Shown here: piece after piece, positions 31,971 to 42,260 of the stretch | How positions within the stretch are numbered: the first letter of the stretch is position 1 | How the letters are laid out: each line of letters begins with the position of its first letter | Assembly (NCBI GenBank): GCA_023091665.1 | Contig: JALJCQ010000024.1 | Location: forward strand, 248,001 to 312,000 | From: Pythium myriotylum | Lineage: Eukaryota > Oomycota > Peronosporomycetes > Pythiales > Pythiaceae | Length of the DNA: 64,000 nt | Reading direction: 5' to 3' | Position numbers and translations under genes: made by a program | The notes under the pieces: generated by a model | Databases searched by the model: none | Told to the model about the DNA's origin: nothing | What the model saw: only the letters and a program-made list of their open reading frames with translations

Positions 31971-33846
31971 CTACGGGAGTTTGTTTTGCCTTGTTGTCAG
32001 GAATGTTTCCTCTCGCTGCTGTAGCTGAACGACAGTGACATTTAGAAACATAGATATTCACCAAGGGCACGCTTCGACATACCTCTCTTGATCGATTCTG
32101 GGTCTCGCTAACAACCGAAGCTCCCGCAATGGATCCTCCTTGGAGCCGAATCTTCTCCAGAAGTTTGGCATTCAGCTGCACCTCCAACAGAGTTTGATCT
32201 GCCTCAAGACTTCGTGTCTCTTTCTCCTTGATCTGCTGCTTTAGGATCTCTTGCTGACTCAAGTTGCGCATTGCCCTCTGCTGCTTACTCAGCTTTTCTC
32301 GGCGCTCTGCTTCGAGTCTCTCTTGCTTCCACAACTCCGCTTGCTTGTTGAGATCTCGCTTCAGAGCCTCCTCTCGAGCCTTCTTCTCAACCATTTGCAG
32401 TCGAAGATACTCCTGTTGCGAGGCGTTCCGACGTTCGGCTTCATCTCTTTTCTTCTGTATCGCCTCCGCTTGTTGCCGATCGTACTCTTCTTGATATTTA
32501 CGCACACGTTCTTCCTCTTCTCGAGCACGAGCATCCATATCGGCAATTGCGGTATCTCCGAAGAATTTCATTCGTTTCTTGATGTTATTTGCCATATCTT
32601 CAAGCTGTTTCTTTCGTGCTTGTTCTTTGGATTCCTCCATGCGAATGTACTCTGCAGCAAGCTTCATCTCAAGCTCGCGCTCTTTCTCTTTTTGCTGATG
32701 CTTCCGTCTGAGATCCTCTTCGTTTTCGTAGAGTACCCTCATGATTCGTTCTTTCTCCGCCTCCTTCTTTGCGCGCTCGCGAGCCAACTCGTCTTCTGTT
32801 TGCTTCCTGAGTGCTTCTGCCATGCGTTGTTCCTGGGCTTTCTTAATTGCTTGCTCTCGTTCACGTTGGAGCTGCTTCGCGCGGCGTTGTTCGTCCTGGA
32901 TTTTAGTGAGCTGCCTGGCCTGTTGGAGCCGTTTGCGTTCTTTCTCCCGTTCCATCTCCTCTTCTTCGAGTAGCTTTGCCATACTCTCCTCGTAAAACTG
33001 TGATGCTTGATGCTTTTCTGCCTCGAATTGCTGTTGTCGGACGTGGACTTGCTCTTCGAGCGCTTTAGAGACGACTAGTCTGGCGCGTTCTTTTTCCTGT
33101 CGCCTGCGCAGAGCCTCCTGCTGTTCTTCCACTGTACTAAACTTGACAATCTCTTCCCAGATTCCATTTCCCTTGTCCTTTTGAGGTGACACTTTTGGTG
33201 GTAAGCGGAAACCGGTGCTCAGCTGCTGTAGCTGGGACTGGGTTAGATACACATTTTCCTCTACTTCATCCGCTGGTACAGGGTTCGATCGCTGCTTTGA
33301 CGAAGACTTGGCATGTTGGCGACCGCGGCTTCCATTCCTCCGAGCAGATCGCTCTCTCCCTGAAGAGCTAGAGCGCCGTCCCGAGTTCTTGTCCTTGAGG
33401 GTGGACTGAATCTGATTGGTCTCTTGACCAACTCCGCTCTGCATGTTTCGACTCGATGCAAGCTGTCTTTGTTCTTGGCGACGTGCCGTCAGTTCGTTCA
33501 CGATTGTCTGGAGCTGTTCATCAGAGAGTTCGATGCCCAATGCACGCTGCTGTTGGAGCCGCATGACTTCACTCGCGAGCTCCTCCGCTACCTTCGGGCT
33601 CTTTTTGAGCGTCTGCTGGATGCGTGCGCATATCGCGAGCCTCATGTTATCCCGCATCTGGAGCATGCGAGCCTTATCCCGGAGCTTCTCACGGTCAATC
33701 GTACGAACAGAGCCCCTAAGAAGACACACGCTTGTATTAGTTAGGACGCAGGCGTAACACCAGCGACGTGCGTACATGGACATCATCGACTGAGTGTCGG
33801 AGGCCTTGCCGCCGCGGACCGCCGCCGTTTTGGCCGTCATCTTCAC
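31971..33846 (-). CDS. Long coiled-coil protein, function unknown
   Basis: Proposed exons: 33776-33846, 32083-33715 and 31971-32024, about 585 residues. Most of the protein is a continuous Glu/Lys/Arg/Gln-rich coiled coil (for example EEMEREKERKRLQQARQL and RREKLSKQQRAMRNLSQQ). The N-terminal part has DKARMLQMRDNMRLAICARI and a basic Ser-rich stretch. The composition resembles flagellar or centrosomal trichohyalin/plectin-homology proteins, but no family motif is decisive. The 3' end is uncertain: splicing at 32083/32024 stops at TAG 31971, while the unspliced frame runs on to 31870. The end approaches the PPME1 stop (31868). Confidence 0.65.
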
Positions 33847-34057
33847 CTCCGAGCCGCGTCTTGAGTGTCGTCTTGCAATGACTTCCCCTCGGAAATGGAG
33901 CGACCAGAACCCTCACAGAAATAGCTGAGATCTCGTCATGGCTTCAATTCGCAACAATCTCGTCATGGCTTCAAATATCCTTGTCATAAACGATCGGGTC
34001 CCTCATCAGATATCAAAGGGACCTGCTCGCAGTGAGTGACAGGCGTTTTCATCGAGA

Positions 34058-34925
34058 ATGGTGGGGGCCACAAATGGCGCGCTCGCGTTTCGCTCGAGGA
34101 GACTGACTTGACTTGTGGATGCTACGCGCAGACGGCTGCGACTCTCGAGACTGTGCGTGCGCAACTGGCTGAGGCGCAACAGCGGCTGGCGGCGCTGGAG
34201 AAGGCGCTGGACGAGCGGGCGAGCGTGGAGCGCGTCCGGTCCCATCTGGCGAAGGCCTCTCTGTCGAGTGCCTACCTCCAGTCGGCGCCTGATGACTACT
34301 ACTCTTGGACGCTCGCGCAGCGCGGAGCGTTCTTGAAGTGCTCAGTGCCGCACTTGTGCAAGAGCATCATCGTGGAGAACACGGCGTGTGTGAACAAGGG
34401 CATCGAGGATCCTCTGAACAGCCGCTTCTACTGCGTTGTGCTCCAGTACAACTCCAAACTCAACGCGGAGCAGCTCATGCGCTTCGTGCGCAACCGCATC
34501 CCGGAGGCCACTCGTCCAGCTCGCAAGGCCTTCAACTTTCAGCATGCTGATGGAAAGGTGATATTCTAGGATCATTCTCCTCACACAGTCCGCCACCACG
34601 GGTCTCACACGTTGTGTTTCAACGTCGCGCAGGTTGCTGAAGAGCTCACAGGCTTCAAGTTCAACGGCGTGTCTCCCTTCGGCATGAAGACGCCTATTCC
34701 GGTGCGTCTTGGGTTGTTGTTGGCACTGACCGCGGCCGATCCATCACTCACTCGACTCTGCAGGTCATCGTGTCGGGCGCCGTTGCGGCGCTGAAACCGG
34801 CCTTTCTATGGCTCGGCGGCGGCGCAGAGAACGTCAAACTGCGCATCAGCGTGCCCGAGCTCATCGCCTCGCTCAACGCCGCCGTCGCCGCCGACCTCAC
34901 GACGCCTCGTGACGACGTCGCCTAA
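34058..34925 (+). CDS. YbaK/aminoacyl-tRNA deacylase domain protein
   Basis: Exons 34132-34557, 34633-34701 and 34764-34925 join in frame (219 residues). A coiled N-terminal helix (ETVRAQLAEAQQRLAALEKAL) precedes a YbaK-type fold: LCKSIIVENTACVNKG, FYCVVLQYNSKLNAEQL, RKAFNFQHADGK, VAEELTGFKFNGVSPFGMKT and PAFLWLGGGAENVKLRISVPEL. YbaK proteins hydrolyse mischarged aminoacyl-tRNAs; the conserved lysine in the first strand and the GVSPFG loop are present. No in-frame ATG lies before the fold in the second exon. The only phase-0 solution I found is a start codon at 34058-34060 directly followed by a GT donor, so the 5' end is tentative. Confidence 0.7.
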
Positions 34926-35059
34926 TCAGCCCCAACTAGCCTTCTCTGGAACTAAAGCAATAAAACCTTGCACCCTCCGCATTTAGGTGTAAACCCACTC
35001 ACCACCCACAGGAATGATGGTGGTGTTCCAAATGAGCTCCTCGCCATAATCAAAACGTC

Positions 35060-36765
35060 ATGGCCTCGCGCCTGGACCTGGAGGCGCGCCTGCGGGCGCT
35101 GCGCGAGCCCCGCGCGCCGGCAGCTGCTGCATCGCACGAGCCGCTGGCGCCGCAGCCGACGGCGCCCGTGGTGCCCGTCGCGGTGGCCGCTCCGCCCGTG
35201 TCCTCGCCGCAACTGCACAAACCACGCCCCAAACGAGCCTCCGTGAGCCGCCCACGACCCAACTTTGCCTCGTTCTCGTCGCCAGCACCGACGGGCCTTT
35301 CGGCGCCAGCGTCGGAGCCCACACGCCCGCCGACAGTGCTCGCTCCACCGCCACCGCCCGTGGACATAACCCAACTGCTCGGTCCGGCGTATGAACAAGC
35401 GGTCGCACAGGCCCAGTTTGCGATCGAGTGCGAGAGACGTCGGCTCGTGAACACGGCCATCGACTCGTACATCTTGTCCGGACAAGCGCTCGTCGCGCTT
35501 GGGCGGCAGCAGACCGAGCCACATCTCCAGATCATGTAAGTCAATCTTGGCTTGGAATATGTGACATGTGGACTAACTCTCGTTTGGTGGCTTCTAGATT
35601 GCGGACGAAAGCATTGGCATTGCTGCAGCGCGCCGAAGGACTCGAAGAATGGGCGAGTCGTATTATCGCTGAGAACAACGCCAAACTCCGCGATGGTGCC
35701 TTTGCCAACAGCGCAGCCGTTGCGCCGAACAACGAAGAGACGCTTCGCGCGGCGTTCGCGCAACATGAAGCGCAGGAAGAGCAGGCTTTGAACGAAAAGG
35801 AGGCGCTTGTTGCCAAGATGAAGTCGCACAATAACGAGATGGTCCAGAAACTGAACCAGTTAGCTGTGCTCATGAAAGTGCGCACGCGATTCAGACGAGT
35901 GATCAGTGAGCGGCGTGCCCGGAAGGCTGAAGAACAGCGCCTCAGGGGCGAAAACCCACAAGGAGAAGAAGACGGTGAAATGGATGTAGACAGAGAGCGA
36001 AGCAAATCTCAAGCGGAGGACGAGTACCATGAAGAAGACGATGCAGCGAGAGAGGTTGTCACTCCCAGAGCTGCGAAGTCGTTACCAACATCTCTATCAT
36101 CGTCCCCCCGTGAAGAACAAAAACGTTTGTTGTTGAACGAGCTTCACCAGCGCATCGGTCTACCACAAGTCGACCACTTACGAACATTTAAGCCTTTAGC
36201 AGAAACCGCTGACCGTGATCAGCGACGAGACAATCTTGAGCGCGAGTTGGAGGAGGCACGACTGGAAGCGGAGAGATTGCGAATAGCCGTCCAAGAGATG
36301 GAGGACACCCTTCGTGCTGCTGCAGAACACTCGCGCGAGCGTTCACTTAAGCTAGAGAAGGAAAAAGAAGAGGAGGTAGCGCAGCTCCAGGCCCAATTGC
36401 AGCGAATGAAGTCTGAACTCGATTTGGAGCGACGATCTAGCGGCAAAAGATCTTCGGTGTACCTTGACAGCGATGATGACGATGACGACGACGATGATGA
36501 TTCACGAGTGCGTCACCCAGAATCGTACGAAGACAACGATATCATGACGAAGCTGCGACTCTCGCTAAATGGACTCAACCAGGAAGACATGCTGTCGCCT
36601 CGCTCGTTGGCTGAATGTCGTTCTTCATCTGGGGCGGCTAACAGGCGCGCGAGTCAGGTCGCGCGGAACTCAGAAGAACATTCCTCGCCTCGCCATCGAA
36701 ACCAGCGCATGGGGTCATGGGGATTCGATCGTGACGATGAGGAGGACGACGGAATGTGGGTATGA
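35060..36765 (+). CDS. MIT-domain coiled-coil protein, two exons
   Basis: Exons 35060-35535 and 35598-36765, 547 residues. An Ala/Pro-rich N-terminus is followed by an MIT-like three-helix bundle at about residues 108-185, spanning the intron: AYEQAVAQAQFAIECERRR, LVNTAIDSYILSGQALV and LRTKALALLQRAEGLEEW. MIT domains bind ESCRT-III tails or microtubules. Next come QALNEKEALVAKMKSHNNEM and a strong coiled coil (ERELEEARLEAERLRIAVQE), then a run of ten or more Asp residues and a charged Ser/Arg tail ending in DDEEDDGMWV. Partners are unknown. The NEK-like kinase follows 92 bp downstream on the same strand. Confidence 0.72.
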
Positions 36766-36856
36766 GGAGCTTATATTGTGAGGGTAAGTTATGAAAAGAA
36801 CAGAGGTGGGTTTGTTCCAACCTTCGGGTTAAATCTGTGGTACTTTCACTGTCGCG

Positions 36857-38422
36857 ATGGACAACTACGCCAAACTGCGCCTCTTGGGGCAAGGGTCTTA
36901 TGGTCGCGTCTTCCTCGCACGGGAGAAGCACCCTCCGCGGCGACTTATGTGTGTGAAGCAGTTCCTACCCACGGTGCCAACAGCAGTCTCGCGCAATGAA
37001 ATTCAGCTAATGAAGGGTGTTCACCATCCAAATGTTGTGAGATTCCTTGACGAATTCACGACGAACAAATCTCAACGTTGTGTCGTCATGGAGTTTTACT
37101 CAGGCGGTGACTTGCGCGCTTTTCTTCGCCAGAAGCCAAAACCTGTGATTCACGAAGACCGTGTATGGCATTGGCTTGTCCAACTGTGCTTGGCTCTCCA
37201 CCATCTCCACGAAGGATCTCCATCTTGCCAGATCTGGCACCGTGACGTTAAGACCAGCAACATATTCTTAAGTAACACTGGCTTCTTGGTGCTTGGTGAC
37301 TTAAGTGTAGCTCGCGAGTCATCGCCTGACCTTGCTTCAACGATCGTTGGCACGCCTTTGTACATGGCGCCCGAAGTTTGGGATGGCAAGCCGTACGACG
37401 GCGCGTGCGATTTGTGGGCTCTGGGTTGCACGCTGTTTGAGATCTGTTCGGGTCGAACGCCATTCGAAGATACATCATCGATGCAAGCTCTCATCAAGCG
37501 CGTATGCGAAGGAAAATATCAACCACTTTCGTCCACACATTGGTCCCAAGACCTCCGAAGACTAATTGATGAGCTGTTGGCGGTGGATCCGACTAAGCGA
37601 CCGTCGGCTATCTCGATACTGAGGCGAAATGAGACTCGAGTCCACCTTCTACGATACGTGGAAGACCGTGAGAGAGTCGAAAAGTTGCATTCTCAGAGAA
37701 TTGTAGATCTCTCGATTGTGAAGAAGCAGTTATCTGTGATAGGCGTACCTGTCAAGACGACTCTTGAACCAGAAGCCAAAGGAAACGCAGCTACTCCAGC
37801 AAGGCTTGATCCTTCCTCTTTACGCAAAGTGTCCACTCCTAGGCACCAGCAAATCGAAATGGAGCAGCGACTTCGAGCACTAAGAGAGCGGGAGCGGCAC
37901 GAGCAGCTACACACAGCCATCCAACGGGTGAAAGAGTTGAAAGCAAAGCATCAAGCCGAGCAGCTAGTGCAGGAGGACTTCGAGATTGAAGTCAACGACA
38001 AATGTCCGCATGCAGATCGGATTGTCATTGACAGCGGAGAAGGAGAGTGGAAAGCTCCCGTTCATCCAGACTGCCGACGACCACGAGTCGGTTCTTCTGG
38101 TTCAAGACAGCGCGGGATATTGGGAAGGACCAAGCAAATTGAGTTTAGCGGAATTCCCCGGTGTGGCGTCCCCGTCACGATTGAAGCGAAGAGTTTCGCG
38201 GCCAAGACACAGTCGCCTCTGTGCCGCGACGTTCGCGCTTTGCGCAAACAGGAGTCCAAGAAGGCAGCAAACCTGTACCGAGCATCTCTTAATGAGAGAT
38301 TTAATCGCGTGCGACGTCTAAAAAGAAGTGCCATTGGTGTCGTGCAGGGCAACGAAGCTGATGACGTGACCGTATGCATTGAGCGACTCGAAGAAGCTTT
38401 GCGAGCTCAACTCAAGATTTGA
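36857..38422 (+). CDS. NEK-like serine/threonine protein kinase
   Basis: 521 residues, one exon. The kinase domain (about residues 4-260) has the Gly loop LGQGSYGRVFLA, the ATP-binding lysine in MCVKQF, WHRDVKTSNIFLS as catalytic loop, TIVGTPLYMAPEVW as activation loop end, and CDLWALGCTLFEICSGRTPF. The overall order and the lack of insertions fit the NEK family, which works in cilia, centrosomes and mitosis. The metal-binding motif reads GDLSVA, so the usual Gly of DFG/DLG is Ser. The C-terminal half is basic with short coiled segments (RLRALRERERHEQL) and no recognised domain. Confidence 0.85.
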   Translation: MDNYAKLRLLGQGSYGRVFLAREKHPPRRLMCVKQFLPTVPTAVSRNEIQLMKGVHHPNVVRFLDEFTTNKSQRCVVMEFYSGGDLRAFLRQKPKPVIHEDRVWHWLVQLCLALHHLHEGSPSCQIWHRDVKTSNIFLSNTGFLVLGDLSVARESSPDLASTIVGTPLYMAPEVWDGKPYDGACDLWALGCTLFEICSGRTPFEDTSSMQALIKRVCEGKYQPLSSTHWSQDLRRLIDELLAVDPTKRPSAISILRRNETRVHLLRYVEDRERVEKLHSQRIVDLSIVKKQLSVIGVPVKTTLEPEAKGNAATPARLDPSSLRKVSTPRHQQIEMEQRLRALRERERHEQLHTAIQRVKELKAKHQAEQLVQEDFEIEVNDKCPHADRIVIDSGEGEWKAPVHPDCRRPRVGSSGSRQRGILGRTKQIEFSGIPRCGVPVTIEAKSFAAKTQSPLCRDVRALRKQESKKAANLYRASLNERFNRVRRLKRSAIGVVQGNEADDVTVCIERLEEALRAQLKI

Positions 38423-38659
38423 TGAGCATTTATTGATTGTACGGGCAAAAAGAATTTGGATTCGACTTTCAGAGGGCAGTTGTCGAATAAACGGGTTCAC
38501 CCAAAATAGCTAGCACGAAGCAGAAGCATCCCGAGGATGACAGAGAGCGGTTGTTGAATCTCGTTTTCCCCGTTGCTTTGGAGACAGAGATACCAAGGTG
38601 TTCACTGGAGCGTAGCTCAAGCCCCCGAGCTTGTTTGCCTGGCTGTAGCACGTTTAGCC

Positions 38660-40732
38660 ATGGCCACCCTTGGTGCATCCTTTGCCCACGCAGTCAGTTC
38701 AACGCTTTGTGCGAGAAAGGTCCCCACTCGCAGTTCAGATAAAACCAAACGGATTACGTTTGAACAACTTTTCCACCTGGTGCGACGCCTCCTGATCCTC
38801 GCTGCCGCGTTGTGGTACGTGGCAGTTTCAGTCCAAACTTCTGTTGACTCGCTTCGTTTGCTTAACGGCGTACGCAACACGCCGGTGGCAGCGGAAGTGG
38901 AAACGAACGACTACATGATAGAATGGATGGGAACCTCAACCATTCGCTCCAGCCCATTCGTGATTCAGGTGCTTCGGAACGATACGAGTCCGCGTAACTA
39001 TACGGTGTATCTGGAGGCTAATAGTGTGACGTCAACGCAAGGCTGCTCGGCAGCGCGATTTAACGCAGCTATCTACAGCAACCGTTTTTTGCGGGCAGCA
39101 CTGTATTTGCTGATCCGGGACACGGCTTACAACATCACGGAACTCGCGAGTTATGAGCAAGTCTTGCCCATCATCGACTGTTCGTTTACTTCGCTCGTTC
39201 TTGGGTATGACACTGTCGCACGGGTATTCTACATGCTTCGCCATAAACAAGACCACAACAATATGCTGCTCGCAGCAATTCGTTTTAGCATGCAAGACTA
39301 CCGAGTGCACGAGAACAATGAGTACGGCCCAGTAGGGCTGACGCACGTGCAGTTTATCAGAGACATGAGTGCGCCTCGGGTCCTGAGAAATGCTTTTAGT
39401 GGCGCACTGGGCTACCCGTTCGAACCTGTGGTATCTTTTGCGTACACTTCGCCGGTACTTAACAACAAAGGCTGGTGGGCGTTCACTGTCATTCCGCCGA
39501 GTCCCTCGATTCCGCCTCGGGAAATCGTAACATCCTGTCGCACTGGCTTCTTCATCTCGTCGGATGATGAGCAAGCCAACGTCAAGAATCAATATTGGCA
39601 CACCGAAGACAGTCCCATCAAGGCCATTTCTGAGTGGAGATGGGAAGGCGAGCCGCTGCTCAAAGACTCCTGGTCATGGGTACATTTGCTCCATATTTTC
39701 TTTGCGCTCTCGAGCCTCATCCGTCTCGGCTTGCTGTCCATCGTGATTTTGCGTAACTACCAAAAGGGTCGAGTCTGGATCGGTGACGCGTTTGTTTCGG
39801 TGTCGTCGTCGTTACTGGTGCGCGGTGCGTTGATTCTAGTGTCTTGGTACATCAACGGGTACTGGTCACTCATGGAGTTTTGTCTCCATGACGCTCACAC
39901 GATCGCGGGGACGCAGAACCTGTCCATCCATCTCTCGATTATGCGGGCCGATTTGCTGAACTTGTTCCTCGCGACGACCTCAGTTATTGGGAGCCTGCTT
40001 CACGAACGAATCGACCCGGTGTTTGCGATGGTTGTCTTTCAAGCTACATTCGCTGGCCGCATCAGCATCCTTCGCTGGTTTCCACGCATTCGTGAAATTG
40101 TCTCCGCTTTCGCTCACTCAGATATTCTTAGCTCTGTGTTGGGAGTTAGCAAGTCGGTCGCACAGTCCTCACCGCTGCGACTGTGGACGACACACGCTCT
40201 CCCATCGAGGAATCCCAAGTTTATATTCTCAAGTCTCGCGCCCTTCTTTCTTGGCCTAGCTCTCGCCTTCTGCTTCACGACGGTGCAGAAACTGGTCAGA
40301 CACTTCTGCCGTGGCAGAAGCCACGTAGATAAGCTGAAAAGCAGAATTGGGACCGCTGTGTCACACAGTGACGAGGCTGCATTGCGATACAAGCGCAACC
40401 TTACGCTATTCGAGATTGCTACCGGAGTGGAGCTCCTTACATGCTATGGTGTTATGTCCGACTTCGACAACTTCTTATACATAAAAGGCATGAAATACGC
40501 AAGTGCTGACGGGATTTATGGGAGTGGCTTCGTCATCGCAAACGATCGCTTTCTCATTTCAACCGAAGACTGGTTTCAGATAGTCCTACTCAAGATTACC
40601 AAGATCCGCATGAAAAACATCTACGTCTTCGCTGTCACAGGCTATACGGTGGAACAACGGGCCCAGCTCGTATATGCAGATACTCTCACTTGGTCTGATC
40701 TGTTCCACCTGAACGTTGCGATCTTGTCATAG
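38660..40732 (+). CDS. Large multi-pass membrane protein, oomycete-type, function unknown
   Basis: 690 residues from the ATG at 38660; the frame is open further upstream but has no better ATG. An N-terminal transmembrane segment (LLILAAALWYVAVSVQT) is followed by a ~300-residue extracellular or lumenal domain with several N-glycosylation sequons (NDTS, NYTV, NITE) and cysteines. At least six further hydrophobic segments follow (WVHLLHIFFALSSLIRLGLLS, SLLVRGALILVSWYINGYW, LLNLFLATTSVIGSLL, FSSLAPFFLGLALAFCF). A cytosolic-looking C-terminal part ends at TAG. It looks like one of the large families of uncharacterised multi-pass proteins of oomycetes; I recognise no transport or enzyme motif. Confidence 0.7.
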   Translation: MATLGASFAHAVSSTLCARKVPTRSSDKTKRITFEQLFHLVRRLLILAAALWYVAVSVQTSVDSLRLLNGVRNTPVAAEVETNDYMIEWMGTSTIRSSPFVIQVLRNDTSPRNYTVYLEANSVTSTQGCSAARFNAAIYSNRFLRAALYLLIRDTAYNITELASYEQVLPIIDCSFTSLVLGYDTVARVFYMLRHKQDHNNMLLAAIRFSMQDYRVHENNEYGPVGLTHVQFIRDMSAPRVLRNAFSGALGYPFEPVVSFAYTSPVLNNKGWWAFTVIPPSPSIPPREIVTSCRTGFFISSDDEQANVKNQYWHTEDSPIKAISEWRWEGEPLLKDSWSWVHLLHIFFALSSLIRLGLLSIVILRNYQKGRVWIGDAFVSVSSSLLVRGALILVSWYINGYWSLMEFCLHDAHTIAGTQNLSIHLSIMRADLLNLFLATTSVIGSLLHERIDPVFAMVVFQATFAGRISILRWFPRIREIVSAFAHSDILSSVLGVSKSVAQSSPLRLWTTHALPSRNPKFIFSSLAPFFLGLALAFCFTTVQKLVRHFCRGRSHVDKLKSRIGTAVSHSDEAALRYKRNLTLFEIATGVELLTCYGVMSDFDNFLYIKGMKYASADGIYGSGFVIANDRFLISTEDWFQIVLLKITKIRMKNIYVFAVTGYTVEQRAQLVYADTLTWSDLFHLNVAILS

Positions 40733-40859
40733 GCTTGTATCGATTCCGCAGGAGTATCTTCATCGCCTAGTTTATCATCAGCGGCGTAGACAGCATGCAC
40801 GCAACCTCTCCTCTGCTCTCCGATTCGTCTCGGTATAGTGAGGCTGCACGTCCTTCGCG

Positions 40860-42080
40860 TCAGCTATCATTCGTCTCACGTTCATTTATCGCTTGGAACT
40901 CGCGTACTTTATCCAGATACGTGAGCGCCGCTTTATCGCTCCAGTTCTCCAGCGTCCAGTGGCCCTGGTAAAAAGCGCAGTGGGAACCGCGCTCCGTCTC
41001 CACAAGCATGCGACGTGAGTCGTTTTGAAAGATCTCAATCGGGATGGTTTCCTTGGTACAGACGGGGTCATCGAGCGCGTTGATGCAAAGCATGGGGCGC
41101 TTGATGTCCTGGAGTTTGCGCATCGGATTGTTGTGTTTCCAGTATTCAGCGATGTCGGAGTATCCATGCATCTTCATGTACACATGCTCGTCAAACTCGC
41201 GGATGTTTTTTGCGCGCAGAGCGGCCGAAACATCGATGGCGTTTTTGAGCTCGTTCTTATGACGCTGGACAAGTTGCTTGAGGCTGATGGTCATGAGGAA
41301 GTTGTACACCGGCAAGACTTTGCCGTTGCAGAAGAGATCAAAAGTGTCGTACCCTGGTGAGACCATGACCCCAGCTTCGAGCCGCGAGTCGTCGCCTGTT
41401 TCGCCCAAATACGAGGCTAACAAACCCGAGCCGGCCGAAATGCCGATCCCGTAGACTTTTGCAGTGGGGAATGCTTGCTCAATGCGGGCAATTGCGTCCT
41501 TTAGATCGCGAACACAGCCAAAGCCCTGGAGCTTGGGCGTCGTGAGCTTAACACCACCATGGCCGCGCTTGTTGAAGACCACAGGTCTGTAGCCGTGGTC
41601 AAGAGCCTTGGCGCACAACGACTGCATATCCACGCTGGACCCCGTGAGGCCGTGAAGTATCAGCACTATAGGTGCGTCTGCTTCAAGGTGCTTGTGCGCC
41701 GACTGGGATTCGGACTCGAGCGCCCAGTCGAGAGCCGCTTGACCGCCGTCTTCGAAGGTGAGGAGCTCGCGCTGGTATGTGACGCGGCGATGGGGGATGA
41801 GGAACGTGAGCAGGATCTGGATGTGGGCGTTCGTCCACCATGCTGGCGTGTACTGGTCCACCGTGGGTCGTAGGCCCTTTTCAACATCGTCCAGTCAGCA
41901 GTTTCCAACGTCGAGAGGGCGCGGTGCTAGTGCACAAACCTTTGCCACAAAGTCGTTAAGCGTGGACGGTCCGTGGACGATACGTTTGGACGATTGCTTC
42001 GCGCGGCGGATGAGCCCGGCGACCGCGACCACCGCCACCGCCAGCGCCAGCGCCTGTGGAGAGGCCGCGATGTCCAGCAT
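40860..42080 (-). CDS. EMB8/ABHD1-3-type alpha/beta hydrolase, copy 1
   Basis: Exons 41940-42080 and 40860-41876, 385 residues. An N-terminal membrane anchor (ALALAVAVVAVAGLIRR) is followed by WWTNAHIQILLTFLIP, the standard entry of this family, then LILHGLTGSSVDMQSL (oxyanion), FNKRGHGG, the nucleophile elbow GIGISAGSGLL and the late block LCINALDDPVC (Asp) and ERGSHCAFYQG (His). Family members act on medium-chain or membrane lipids as esterases or phospholipases. The intron acceptor is AAAAG rather than CAG. The close paralogue is 44319-45614; both follow a subtilisin gene on the same strand. Confidence 0.88.
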
Positions 42081-42260
42081 CGCAGGCTTCGCGTCAGATT
42101 CGATTGTGGCAGCCTTCGTGTCTGACGTGGCGTTCCAACTTGTTCCCGATGGATCTTTGTTGTGACCAACCAGCGTCAAACTGCCAGCTCCGTCGGGCGA
42201 AATCAAGGCGGAGTAATCATGGCTACAGATTGGATCCATTCACGAGTTATCTCTCTTCTC

